24,562 bases of DNA, taken from IMG/VR virus record IMGVR_UViG_3300045421_000618, positions 1-24,562 of that record. One strand, written 5' to 3'. The DNA is from a virus. The translations under genes and the position numbers were made by a program. The notes under the pieces are model-generated. The model was not told the DNA's origin. It ran no database searches and saw nothing but the letters and a program-made list of their open reading frames with translations. Positions 14,174-20,396 of the stretch are shown in pieces. Every line of letters begins with the position of its first letter. The stretch's first letter is position 1.

Positions 14174-14548
14174 GTGAAGAAAAAGTTAATGTTCGAGGAT
14201 GCTATTGAATATTATAATAAATGGACAACAGGTATGGCTGCAAGAGAAATTGCTGCACAACAAGTTACACTTAAAGACCTGTTTAACAAATCCATGTCTC
14301 AATTTCCTAATCAAATTAAATTAAGAAAGAATTTACCTTTTCCACTAACAACAGTTACAGATTCTTTAGGACAAATTTATGTAGATGCATCAAATGCTTT
14401 ACAGCTCTTTGAAACTGCATTAAATTTCCCTCTTGTATCAGAGAATACTAAAGCAAAGCATGAAGTACAAGATGCTATTCAAAAACTGAGAGCTATAGTA
14501 GACACAGTTAAGTATATTGGTAATGGCTTAGATAAAATTATTGATTAG
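14174..14548 (+). CDS. Hypothetical late protein, 124 aa
   Basis: Not recognised. All-helical in appearance: MFEDAIEYYNKWTTGMAAREIAAQQ, TLKDLFNKSMSQF, then a C-terminal helix pair (NALQLFETALNF, HEVQDAIQKLRAIVDTVKYIG). The start is GTG with a late octamer upstream; an ATG six codons in (MFEDAIEYY) is an alternative. I looked for gp16 small-terminase features because the large terminase is nearby, and found no convincing match. Late timing and the strand-switch position beside inverted morphogenesis genes make an assembly function more likely than replication, but nothing in the sequence proves it. Confidence 0.82.
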   Translation: MKKKLMFEDAIEYYNKWTTGMAAREIAAQQVTLKDLFNKSMSQFPNQIKLRKNLPFPLTTVTDSLGQIYVDASNALQLFETALNFPLVSENTKAKHEVQDAIQKLRAIVDTVKYIGNGLDKIID

Positions 14549-14568
14549 TTTCTTTGTTCTTATAAAAT
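14541..14568 (+). promoter_or_regulatory. Early-type promoter for 14573
   Basis: TTGATT (14541-14546, overlapping the upstream stop), a 16-nt spacer and TAAAAT (14563-14568) lie 4 nt before the GTG at 14573. Confidence 0.5.
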
Positions 14569-14572
14569 AATT

Positions 14573-15010
14573 GTGAACTTGAGACCTTTTATTCAGACTA
14601 CTATTTTAATTTTTGTTTCTGTTCTAGCAGGATTTGTTTGTGATGAACTTGGTATTAATTTTTGGGTAGGGTTATTTTTGGGACTAGCATTACAGTTTTT
14701 AATTTTTAATATCTACAGCAACATCCTGACCATCTATGTAAATCTTAAAAATAAAAAGCTAGAAAATGAAAGAATAAAGGAATTTTCTTATCAAGGTTCA
14801 GAAGTAACATGCCCTTGTTATAAAAAAATTAAATCATTCGTTCCCATTCGTCTTAACACAGATAATTCATACTTATGTCAAGAGTGTAAAAAAGAAATAG
14901 CTGTTTACATAGATGTGTCTACAGCTATTACAACACAACCTATAGATAATACTAAAGAGGCATTAAAAACTATAGTAGATAGTTATGTTCCGGAAAGCGA
15001 TCGTGCCTAA
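14573..15010 (+). CDS. Two-TM membrane protein with C-terminal zinc ribbon, 145 aa
   Basis: Not recognised. There are two predicted membrane helices (about residues 7-23, IQTTILIFVSVLAGFVC, and 29-51, NFWVGLFLGLALQFLIFNIY) separated by a short loop with D and E. A basic linker follows (LKNKKLENERIKEF). The zinc-ribbon-like module has C80-P-C82 and C102-xx-C105 (TCPCYKK...YLCQECKKE). With both termini probably cytoplasmic, the ribbon would face the cytoplasm. An early-type promoter suggests expression with replication genes, so host takeover or membrane anchoring of a phage process is plausible. The start is GTG with no SD. The last 26 nt overlap the next gene. Confidence 0.82.
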   Translation: MNLRPFIQTTILIFVSVLAGFVCDELGINFWVGLFLGLALQFLIFNIYSNILTIYVNLKNKKLENERIKEFSYQGSEVTCPCYKKIKSFVPIRLNTDNSYLCQECKKEIAVYIDVSTAITTQPIDNTKEALKTIVDSYVPESDRA

Positions 15011-15452
15011 TTCAATAAATTCTCTAATTGACGCTAAATTAGCTGACCCGTTCGTACCGGTTACAGAAATAATAAAAAGAGATCCAAAAGAAATTTACGA
15101 TTTTTTAAGACTAAATTTAAATGATAATGTTCTTAACAAGCTTTTAGAAAATAGTTTTTATTATTACAAGTGCGATATTTCAAATTCAAAAGATCTAATA
15201 AAAAATACCTTATCCCTTTTACTAGATTATATTTTAGATAAGGTAAAAAATTCATCGATTGAAGAGGAAAAAAAACACGATATTCTCGATTTTTGTAGGA
15301 ATTATTTTAGAATTTTTTCTTCTCAATCAGAAGTTTTTTGTGATTTATTAGATTTTTTAGGAAAAAAACAAGTAATACTTGAACCTAAGGAAATTATTAT
15401 TATAATATTAGGATATGCAACAGGAACATTCAAAAAAATATATTCAAATTAA
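14985..15452 (+). CDS. Hypothetical protein, 155 aa
   Basis: Not recognised. Helical and strongly acidic/lysine-rich (LIDAKLADPFVPVTEIIKRDPKEIYDFLRLNL, KNTLSLLLDYILDKVK, HDILDFCRNYFRIF, ending IIIIILGYATGTFKKIYSN). It overlaps the previous gene by 26 nt if ATG 14985 is used. An in-frame GTG at 15003 would still overlap its last 8 nt and give MPNSINSL, a natural-looking N-terminus; I cannot decide. No SD is seen. It belongs to a chain of four forward genes with overlaps of 26-38 nt, likely one transcript. Confidence 0.78.
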   Translation: MFRKAIVPNSINSLIDAKLADPFVPVTEIIKRDPKEIYDFLRLNLNDNVLNKLLENSFYYYKCDISNSKDLIKNTLSLLLDYILDKVKNSSIEEEKKHDILDFCRNYFRIFSSQSEVFCDLLDFLGKKQVILEPKEIIIIILGYATGTFKKIYSN

Positions 15453-15741
15453 ATCTAGCGATAAAGAATATAATTTAACCTTACACGAGTATAGTCGATG
15501 GTTATGTCTTATAGAGGCTTTAGATCATATTACAGTGAAAGCTAAGCAACTTAAACAAGATATGGAAAAAACTAGTGAATGGATTAAACCCCTTTCATTT
15601 CAAAAATACATAGATGAAAGATTCGATACTATGATTGAAGAGATATCGAATCTTGAAAAAAATACTTATACCGCGACATTTCCTACAGTTGAAATAAGTA
15701 ATAACATATGCACTACATTGTCGGAACCAATTTTACAGTAG
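15415..15741 (+). CDS. Hypothetical protein, 108 aa
   Basis: Not recognised. A helical core (HEYSRWLCLIEALDHITVKAKQLKQDMEK) is followed by a second helix (KYIDERFDTMIEEISNLEKN) and a less structured tail (TYTATFPTVEIS). The first helix is long and heptad-like, so self-association is possible. It overlaps genes on both sides (38 nt upstream, 34 nt downstream). A weak AGGAT precedes the ATG at 2 nt, too close for an SD. No functional motif is visible. Confidence 0.75.
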   Translation: MQQEHSKKYIQIKSSDKEYNLTLHEYSRWLCLIEALDHITVKAKQLKQDMEKTSEWIKPLSFQKYIDERFDTMIEEISNLEKNTYTATFPTVEISNNICTTLSEPILQ

Positions 15742-15971
15742 GCAGAAAAAAAAATATTGTTTTAGACAGCAATAACGCTTCTAGTACGCGTTATGAAAGA
15801 CAACTTAATGCAGGGTGTAATTATGTTATTATAAATATCAGAAAAGAAGAAGATAAACTTGTTTATAAGTTAAGAGAAAATACTGGTAAAATATTAGAAC
15901 TGTCCTTTAACAGTGCACGAGAGGCAGATATTTTAATCGCTTCTTTTAGAAATGAACTAATACAAGCTTAG
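15708..15971 (+). CDS. Hypothetical protein, 87 aa
   Basis: Not recognised. A small beta-rich protein (YIVGTNFTVGRKKNIVLD, GCNYVIINIRKEEDKLVYKLREN, GKILELSF) ends in a helix (AREADILIASFRNELI). Pairs of strands ending in a short helix resemble small DNA/RNA-binding or phage accessory folds, but no motif supports this. It starts inside the upstream gene and its stop overlaps the inverted gp14-like gene by 4 bp (TTAG), with no terminator between the convergent transcripts. Confidence 0.75.
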   Translation: MHYIVGTNFTVGRKKNIVLDSNNASSTRYERQLNAGCNYVIINIRKEEDKLVYKLRENTGKILELSFNSAREADILIASFRNELIQA

Positions 15972-16687
15972 TACCCACCGTAAACGTTATCGTAATTTTT
16001 TGTTGAATAATCAAATATATTTTGCGAATCATCACTATATTCATAAGGTTTATTAGCACCTGAAACCGTATTATTTTTCGTATCATCAAAAATCTGATCG
16101 TTGACTGTCTCGCCTCCTGATAGACCTGGTTCGAATGAATATTCAAATCTCTTAGCTTTTATCAACCATACATAGTGACCTGCAAGAGGATTAATTTGAG
16201 CAATATCTTGATCTAATCTCTCTGTTATTTCATAAAACCGCCCATTTCTACCACCTGGACGATCTAATCCATATTCATAGAGTTGGAATAAATCACCTGA
16301 TTTAGGTTCTGAATAACGGCCAAACACAGTGTAAAAAGAGGTTATATGGACAAATGCTGTTACTTCATCCTCTGACAATAGGCCATATTTACTAAGCATT
16401 AAAGCATTTTCATTTAAATTAACTGCTATTTTTAAAAACTTAGGTTCTTGGTATTTTTGTGTAGGGTGCTCTCCATATAAATTATCAGAAGCAGATAAAT
16501 TAAAACTATTAACATAATACAGTACTTTTTGCCCATATAAATTTATTTGCTCTTGCCAATAATTTGAATATATTAATCTTTCACATTCGTTTTGTGTTTT
16601 ATCCGTAAAACTAAAACATTGATTAACTGGATCTATACCAGGGTATACCTGTATACCGTTCATACCTGTATAAAAATCGTTAGACAT
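15968..16687 (-). CDS. 14: Neck protein (T4 gp14-like)
   Basis: Neck/collar protein that in T4 joins head and tail with gp13 after DNA packaging. The pattern agrees with gp14 as I recall it: an early QINLYGQKVLYYVNSF (T4 MRGVECYYVPREY), SDNLYGEHPTQKYQEPKFLKIAVNLNE (T4 DLIFGED...), LSEDEVTAFVHITSF (T4 MQVQDEVTLSI), PKSGDLFQLYEYG (T4 PKEGDLIYFP), and NGRFYEITERLDQ (T4 NSLFEINWVEP). At 239 aa it is close to T4 (256). The start is ATG 16687, preceded by AAGGGG with an 8-nt spacer; an upstream in-frame GTG (16696) is less likely. It is inverted relative to gp17-19. The assignment is by pattern, not tested. Confidence 0.82.
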   Translation of the reverse strand: MSNDFYTGMNGIQVYPGIDPVNQCFSFTDKTQNECERLIYSNYWQEQINLYGQKVLYYVNSFNLSASDNLYGEHPTQKYQEPKFLKIAVNLNENALMLSKYGLLSEDEVTAFVHITSFYTVFGRYSEPKSGDLFQLYEYGLDRPGGRNGRFYEITERLDQDIAQINPLAGHYVWLIKAKRFEYSFEPGLSGGETVNDQIFDDTKNNTVSGANKPYEYSDDSQNIFDYSTKNYDNVYGGY

Positions 16688-17069
16688 TTTTAACACCCCT
16701 TATTTTTGTTAATTTATATCTTTTAGATGTTTGATCGAAACTAAGAATAATTCGTGTACCGTCTTTTTCACTTGGCTTGCCTATATCTTTAATCTCTGAT
16801 TTAAAATTACTACTAAAATATTCTTTTCCAAAATCTGCTTTTGTAGGAAACAAACCTTCAATCTCTTTAACATCTAAAGGTGTAAGATAAACAGATCTGC
16901 CTACTTCCATGTTTTTAATAGCTTCTAATTTAGAATTTGTTTTTTTAGATCTAACATAATCTGGAACAGTTTTTCCAGGAGATTGAGAATGAGAAGAAGG
17001 ATCCGGTACAACATCCTTCATATGGCGATGTTCTACTCCAGTTTTAATAAATTCAAGAAAAGTCATCAC
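16680..17069 (-). CDS. Hypothetical late protein with capsid-targeting-like leader, 129 aa
   Basis: Not recognised. It begins MMTFLEFIKTGVEH, which looks like the T4 internal-protein leader (MKTYQEFIxEA) with MTFLEFI. A proline/serine-rich, disordered region (VPDPSSHSQSPGKTVPDY) follows, then a compact C-terminal alpha/beta part (MEVGRSVYLTPLDVKEIEGLFPTKADFG, DGTRIILSFDQTSKRYKLTKIRG). The start is GTG at 17069 immediately followed by ATG; the late box CTTAAATA sits 5 nt before the GTG, so GTG fits leaderless initiation. The stop lies inside the gp14-like gene's start region (8-nt overlap), so the two form a late operon. A virion or prohead role is inferred. Confidence 0.82.
   Translation of the reverse strand: MMTFLEFIKTGVEHRHMKDVVPDPSSHSQSPGKTVPDYVRSKKTNSKLEAIKNMEVGRSVYLTPLDVKEIEGLFPTKADFGKEYFSSNFKSEIKDIGKPSEKDGTRIILSFDQTSKRYKLTKIRGVKNV
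16696..16701 (-). promoter_or_regulatory. Shine-Dalgarno site for the gp14-like gene
   Basis: AAGGGG on the minus strand lies 8 nt before ATG 16687. It decides the start against the GTG three codons upstream. It is the second of the two clear SD sites. Confidence 0.7.
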
Positions 17070-17074
17070 AAATA

Positions 17075-17082
17075 TATTTAAG
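17075..17082 (-). promoter_or_regulatory. Late-type octamer for the 129-aa / gp14 operon
   Basis: CTTAAATA on the minus strand lies 5 nt (TATTT) before GTG 17069. The same octamer CTTAAATA occurs upstream of gp17. Confidence 0.6.
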
Positions 17083-17083
17083 C

Positions 17084-17115
17084 AAAAAAAGAGCCTAACT
17101 TACGTCAGGCTCTTT
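17084..17115 (-). terminator. Rho-independent terminator for the 279-aa minus-strand gene
   Basis: A 9-bp stem (17088-17096 with 17107-17115) has a 10-nt loop and, on the minus strand, a run of seven T (17090-17084). It lies 20 bases after the stop at 17136 and just upstream of the next late octamer, so it separates two minus-strand transcripts. Confidence 0.85.
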
Positions 17116-17135
17116 CATTTATAATCTATTTTATA

Positions 17136-17975
17136 TTACTTTTGATATATATAAGCCCCGACATTGGATGCTTTACCAGCAACTTTATTGCTCTTACCAG
17201 TAAGCGATTTTCCTTTGCTATCCGCTAAGTTACCGTCATTACCTACTTTGTCAGTAACCTTACCATCACCATGACCTTTAGCAACCAAGTTAGTAACTGT
17301 ACCATGTACTTTATTATCTTTCTTAGTTAACGATTCACCAGCAGAAGGCTTAAGCTCTGTCATTTCAGTAGCTTCTTTATGAGCACATTCTTCTTTCTCG
17401 TCGTCGGCTTCTTCATTTGCTTCGCTGGGCTTAAGACCACCGAGATCTTCTGATTCACCGCCTAAATCTTCTTCACCACCATGATCTTCTTCTCCGCTAC
17501 CTAAAGCAGAATGAAGAACATCACAAAGTTGCTGAGCAACATCGCGAGGTAATGTGAAGCTTACTTCACCGCCTTCTTCGTCTTTATTAATATCTATATC
17601 TAATGCCTCCGCATCAGCCATATCGTCTTTAACTGTCGGCTCACCGCCGAGAACTTCCTCGTAAAGCTTATCAAAAATAGACTTATTATTCATAAAATTA
17701 TTTATTCTTTTTACTTCTGTTTTTTCTAAATTTTGTGAATATTTTTTAGGCTCGAAGTGATTATCTTCTTTAGTATCATGCTCAGGGTCTACTAATGCAT
17801 TTTTGTCAAAATTCTGCGAACTCTCCGGACCCGTATTTTTTATAAAAGCCTTAGGATCAGCTTTTGCATCGGTTAATTTCTTATCTTCTGCCTTTTTAAA
17901 TGTAGACAGCTTATTTTTAGATACTGTTTTTTCATACAATAACCCTATATCTACTAGTGTCTTTGCGTTATTCAC
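17136..17975 (-). CDS. Acidic low-complexity late protein, 279 aa, with internal start
   Basis: Family unknown; probably virion or prohead-core. Residues 1-94 are charged and look disordered. Residues 95-160 begin MNNKSIFDKLYEEVLGG, a leader-like amphipathic helix, followed by a small folded-looking part (VSFTLPRDVAQQLCDVLHSAL). Residues 160-180 are an acidic G/E/D repeat (GEEDHGGEED LGGESEDLGG). The C-terminus carries degenerate K/G/N repeats (SLTKKDNKVHG, SLTGKSNKVAG). The start is GTG 17975 with a perfect TATAAATA 5 nt upstream. A second late box, AATAAATA, lies 5 nt before the in-frame ATG at residue 95 (17693), so a 185-aa product is predicted too. A terminator follows. Scaffold-like composition is seen; function is inferred. 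Confidence 0.82.
   Translation of the reverse strand: MNNAKTLVDIGLLYEKTVSKNKLSTFKKAEDKKLTDAKADPKAFIKNTGPESSQNFDKNALVDPEHDTKEDNHFEPKKYSQNLEKTEVKRINNFMNNKSIFDKLYEEVLGGEPTVKDDMADAEALDIDINKDEEGGEVSFTLPRDVAQQLCDVLHSALGSGEEDHGGEEDLGGESEDLGGLKPSEANEEADDEKEECAHKEATEMTELKPSAGESLTKKDNKVHGTVTNLVAKGHGDGKVTDKVGNDGNLADSKGKSLTGKSNKVAGKASNVGAYIYQK
17699..17706 (-). promoter_or_regulatory. Internal late-type octamer within the 279-aa gene
   Basis: AATAAATA on the minus strand with an ATTTT spacer, exactly 5 nt before the in-frame ATG at 17693. The spacer and ATG are identical to those of the gp19 promoter. Confidence 0.6.
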
Positions 17976-17982
17976 TTAAATA
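17975..17982 (+). promoter_or_regulatory. Candidate late-type octamer for gp17
   Basis: CTTAAATA lies 11 nt before ATG 17994, giving a predicted leader of about 6 nt. The longer distance makes it weaker than the other late boxes. Confidence 0.4.
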
Positions 17983-17988
17983 TTTATA
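17981..17988 (-). promoter_or_regulatory. Perfect late-type octamer TATAAATA, predicted leaderless
   Basis: TATAAATA on the minus strand with a TTTAA spacer lies 5 nt before GTG 17975. It overlaps by two bases the forward CTTAAATA that precedes gp17. Confidence 0.65.
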
Positions 17989-17993
17989 TCTAT

Positions 17994-19700
17994 ATGCTTC
18001 AAAAAAATGAAAAACAATTTTATCTAGGAAATTCAAATTTACCACGACCAGACGCAACGTTTGATTATGCATCTAACCCTCAGTGGATCAAGGATATACG
18101 AAAATGTACAAAGAATATACTTTATTTTGCAGAGAACTTTTTTTATATAGTAAATCTCGATCAAGGTAAAATAAAGATAGAACTATTTCCATGTCAAAAA
18201 AGAGTACTTAGATCTTTAAGAGATAACCGTTTTTGTAATTTACTTGCATCTCGTCAAATTGGTAAAACAACTTTAATGACCATATATGCTCTTTGGTTGG
18301 CTTGTTTTCACGAAGATCAAAGAGTGCTTATCGTAGCAAATAAAGAACAGACAGCTATTAATATTTTTAAAAGAGTTAGAATAGCATATGAACAGCTTCC
18401 CAATTATTTAAAACCTGGAACAGTTGAGTATGGTAAAACTTCAATGACTTTAGGCAACGGTAGTAGCATTGGTATTTCTACTACAAGTAGCGACGCTGGC
18501 AGAGGTGAATCCGTAAATTGTGTTATTCTTGATGAGCTAGCTTTTATTGATAATCACTTAGTAGAAGAATTCTGGAAATCAGTTTACCCTATAATTTCTA
18601 GTTCTAAAAAATCAAAAATTTTTATTGCAAGCACGCCTAACGGTACTGGAAACCTTTTTCACGAAATATATACAGGAGCCTTGGAGGGGAAAAACGGCTG
18701 GAAGCCTGAACGAGTAGACTGGTGGGAAGTTCCCGGCAGAGATGAATCATGGAAAGAGCTTACTATAAGATCTATAGGCAGTAAAGAGGCATTCGATCAA
18801 GAGTATGGTAACGTGTTTTTTCAATCAGGTGAAAGTTCAATTAATGATATTGTATTCGATAAGCTAAAAACTGATTGTGTAGAACCAAAATTTGTTTACG
18901 ACGAAGGTAAATATTTTCTATGGTCAGAACCTAAACAGGATTTAATATATGTAGCAGGAGTTGATGTTAGTGAGGGTGTAGGAGAGGCTGCCAGCGTAGT
19001 ACAAATTTTCGATATAACAGATTTAAAAAACATAGAACAGGTAGCTGTATATTACGATAAGCATACTTCACCTTATAATTTTACCTCTAAACTTCATGAA
19101 GTATTAAAACACTGGGGATCACCTTTGGCCATGATCGAAAGAAATAATTGTGGAGCACAAGTAGTAGATCAACTTAAGTTCACATTAGGATATGAAAATA
19201 TTGTATCGTACGGAACGAAAGCAGGTACATCTGAATTCAAGAAAGTAGGTATTAGTGCTCACACAAATACAAAATACAAAGGTGTCATGAATATGCGTTA
19301 TTGGATTAATGAATTAAATTCTGTAAAAATTCGTGATCTAAAAACATTACAAGAGTTAAGAGATTTTGTGCGCTATCCCAATGGCACGTGGGCAGCTAAA
19401 CCCGGGGCAGATTTGCATGATGACCGGGTTATGGGTTTAATATGGGCTTTAATAATTTTAGAAAACGAATTAGCAGAAAAATATTTTGAAATATTAGAGT
19501 TAGATTCAAATAAAAAACCTTTAAGAATACGATCTCTAGATTACGGTATAAAATATTTTGTTAATCCGGGATCAATTTACAGTAATGAAAAAGACGGTAC
19601 TGGTTTCAAACCTTTACCGATTATTATTCCAGCTTCTGAATCTGATGCTATTTCTGATATGCAAGAATTAGAATCCCAAGGCTGGAAGAGATTAAATTAA
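17994..19700 (+). CDS. 17: Large terminase subunit (T4 gp17-like)
   Basis: ATP-driven DNA packaging motor and headful nuclease docked at the portal. Walker A is SRQIGKT (residues 86-92), Walker B CVILDE (176-181), and the coupling motif is ASTPNGTG (212-219). The RNase-H-type nuclease domain has AGVDVSEG (D324), AMIERNNCG (E382) and LHDDRV (D476/D477). At 568 aa it is near T4 gp17 (610). The start is ATG, 18 nt from the divergent GTG of the 279-aa gene, with no SD. No gp16-like small terminase precedes it, unlike T4. It is the first gene of the forward structural block that continues with tube and sheath genes. Confidence 0.95.
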   Translation: MLQKNEKQFYLGNSNLPRPDATFDYASNPQWIKDIRKCTKNILYFAENFFYIVNLDQGKIKIELFPCQKRVLRSLRDNRFCNLLASRQIGKTTLMTIYALWLACFHEDQRVLIVANKEQTAINIFKRVRIAYEQLPNYLKPGTVEYGKTSMTLGNGSSIGISTTSSDAGRGESVNCVILDELAFIDNHLVEEFWKSVYPIISSSKKSKIFIASTPNGTGNLFHEIYTGALEGKNGWKPERVDWWEVPGRDESWKELTIRSIGSKEAFDQEYGNVFFQSGESSINDIVFDKLKTDCVEPKFVYDEGKYFLWSEPKQDLIYVAGVDVSEGVGEAASVVQIFDITDLKNIEQVAVYYDKHTSPYNFTSKLHEVLKHWGSPLAMIERNNCGAQVVDQLKFTLGYENIVSYGTKAGTSEFKKVGISAHTNTKYKGVMNMRYWINELNSVKIRDLKTLQELRDFVRYPNGTWAAKPGADLHDDRVMGLIWALIILENELAEKYFEILELDSNKKPLRIRSLDYGIKYFVNPGSIYSNEKDGTGFKPLPIIIPASESDAISDMQELESQGWKRLN

Positions 19701-19703
19701 TAT

Positions 19704-20351
19704 ATGAGTATTCTTACTCCTTTACAGCAGAGCCCTTTTAATAAATCACGCCGCGATAAATTTTTAATGTCGTTTAATGTACCGCCCGCTCTTAAACAAA
19801 TTTCTACAAAAGATGTAAGAGATAACAATATTATTATACCGGATACTCTTCAGTTTTCAGTATTTGGTATTATTGTTCCAGACATTGAAATAAGTGCCTC
19901 AGTAGTTAGATATGGGGGTCAAACATTGACAACTAGCAGTTATAATAGAAATCCTTATCCTCCCATGGTTGTAAACTTTACGGTTGATAATAGATTTAAT
20001 AATTATTGGGTCATTTATACATGGTTAAACTTATTTAATGACGAAAAACAAGGAACATTCGATATAGATAATTTGACTAAAACTCCTAAAGCTCTTAAAG
20101 AATTCGGTATCTCTAAACCTGAAGATATAAACTTAGTTAGAGAAGTCAACTTAAACTATAGAGCCGATATTTCTATATATGCTTTAGATGAATATAACAA
20201 AAAAACCGTACAGTTTAAATATATTCAGTCATTCCCTACATTCCTAGGTGGCATAAATTTTAACTACCGGGATGGTACTGAAATAGAAACAAGCTTTGCG
20301 TTTAGTTACTCCCAGTTTTATGTCTCCTTAGTAAAAGATGTAGATATGTAA
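19704..20351 (+). CDS. Tail-tube-fold structural protein (gp19/gp54-like), 215 aa
   Basis: Probable tail tube-fold protein located between terminase and sheath. After an N-terminal arm, it shows strands LQFSVFGIIVPDIEISASVVRYGG and the recurring motif VNFTVDNRFNNYWVIYTWLNLF (hydrophobic-x-F-x-x-D-x-x-x-x-x-Y...W). That motif resembles T4 gp54 ISFRMDSEACNYRAMQDW and the analogous segment in the gp19 gene here. The C-terminus SFPTFLGGINFNYRDGTEIETSFAFSYSQF matches the closing beta pair. It could form a tube terminator, tube-cap or a baseplate-proximal ring; the sequence does not choose. It starts 4 nt after gp17 with no SD; an ATTAAATT box 5 nt upstream is weak. Confidence 0.82.
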   Translation: MSILTPLQQSPFNKSRRDKFLMSFNVPPALKQISTKDVRDNNIIIPDTLQFSVFGIIVPDIEISASVVRYGGQTLTTSSYNRNPYPPMVVNFTVDNRFNNYWVIYTWLNLFNDEKQGTFDIDNLTKTPKALKEFGISKPEDINLVREVNLNYRADISIYALDEYNKKTVQFKYIQSFPTFLGGINFNYRDGTEIETSFAFSYSQFYVSLVKDVDM

Positions 20352-20382
20352 AGAAAAAAGTAAAAAACTTTATCCAAAAAAA

Positions 20383-20390
20383 CATAAATA
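20383..20390 (+). promoter_or_regulatory. Late-type octamer of gene 18
   Basis: CATAAATA lies 6 nt before ATG 20397, with no -35 box or SD. Confidence 0.6.
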
Positions 20391-20396
20391 ATTTAT

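Noticed and set aside
14174-14548. Small terminase gp16
   Set aside because: Helical and of plausible size, but no recognisable gp16 pattern and separated from gp17 by about 3.4 kb of other genes.
15946-16146. 66-aa minus-strand frame inside the gp14-like gene
   Set aside because: Shadow frame with unnatural I/R/N-rich composition and no initiation signal.
16694-16696. GTG as start of the gp14-like gene
   Set aside because: The codon overlaps the SD-like AAGGGG, which is correctly spaced for ATG 16687.
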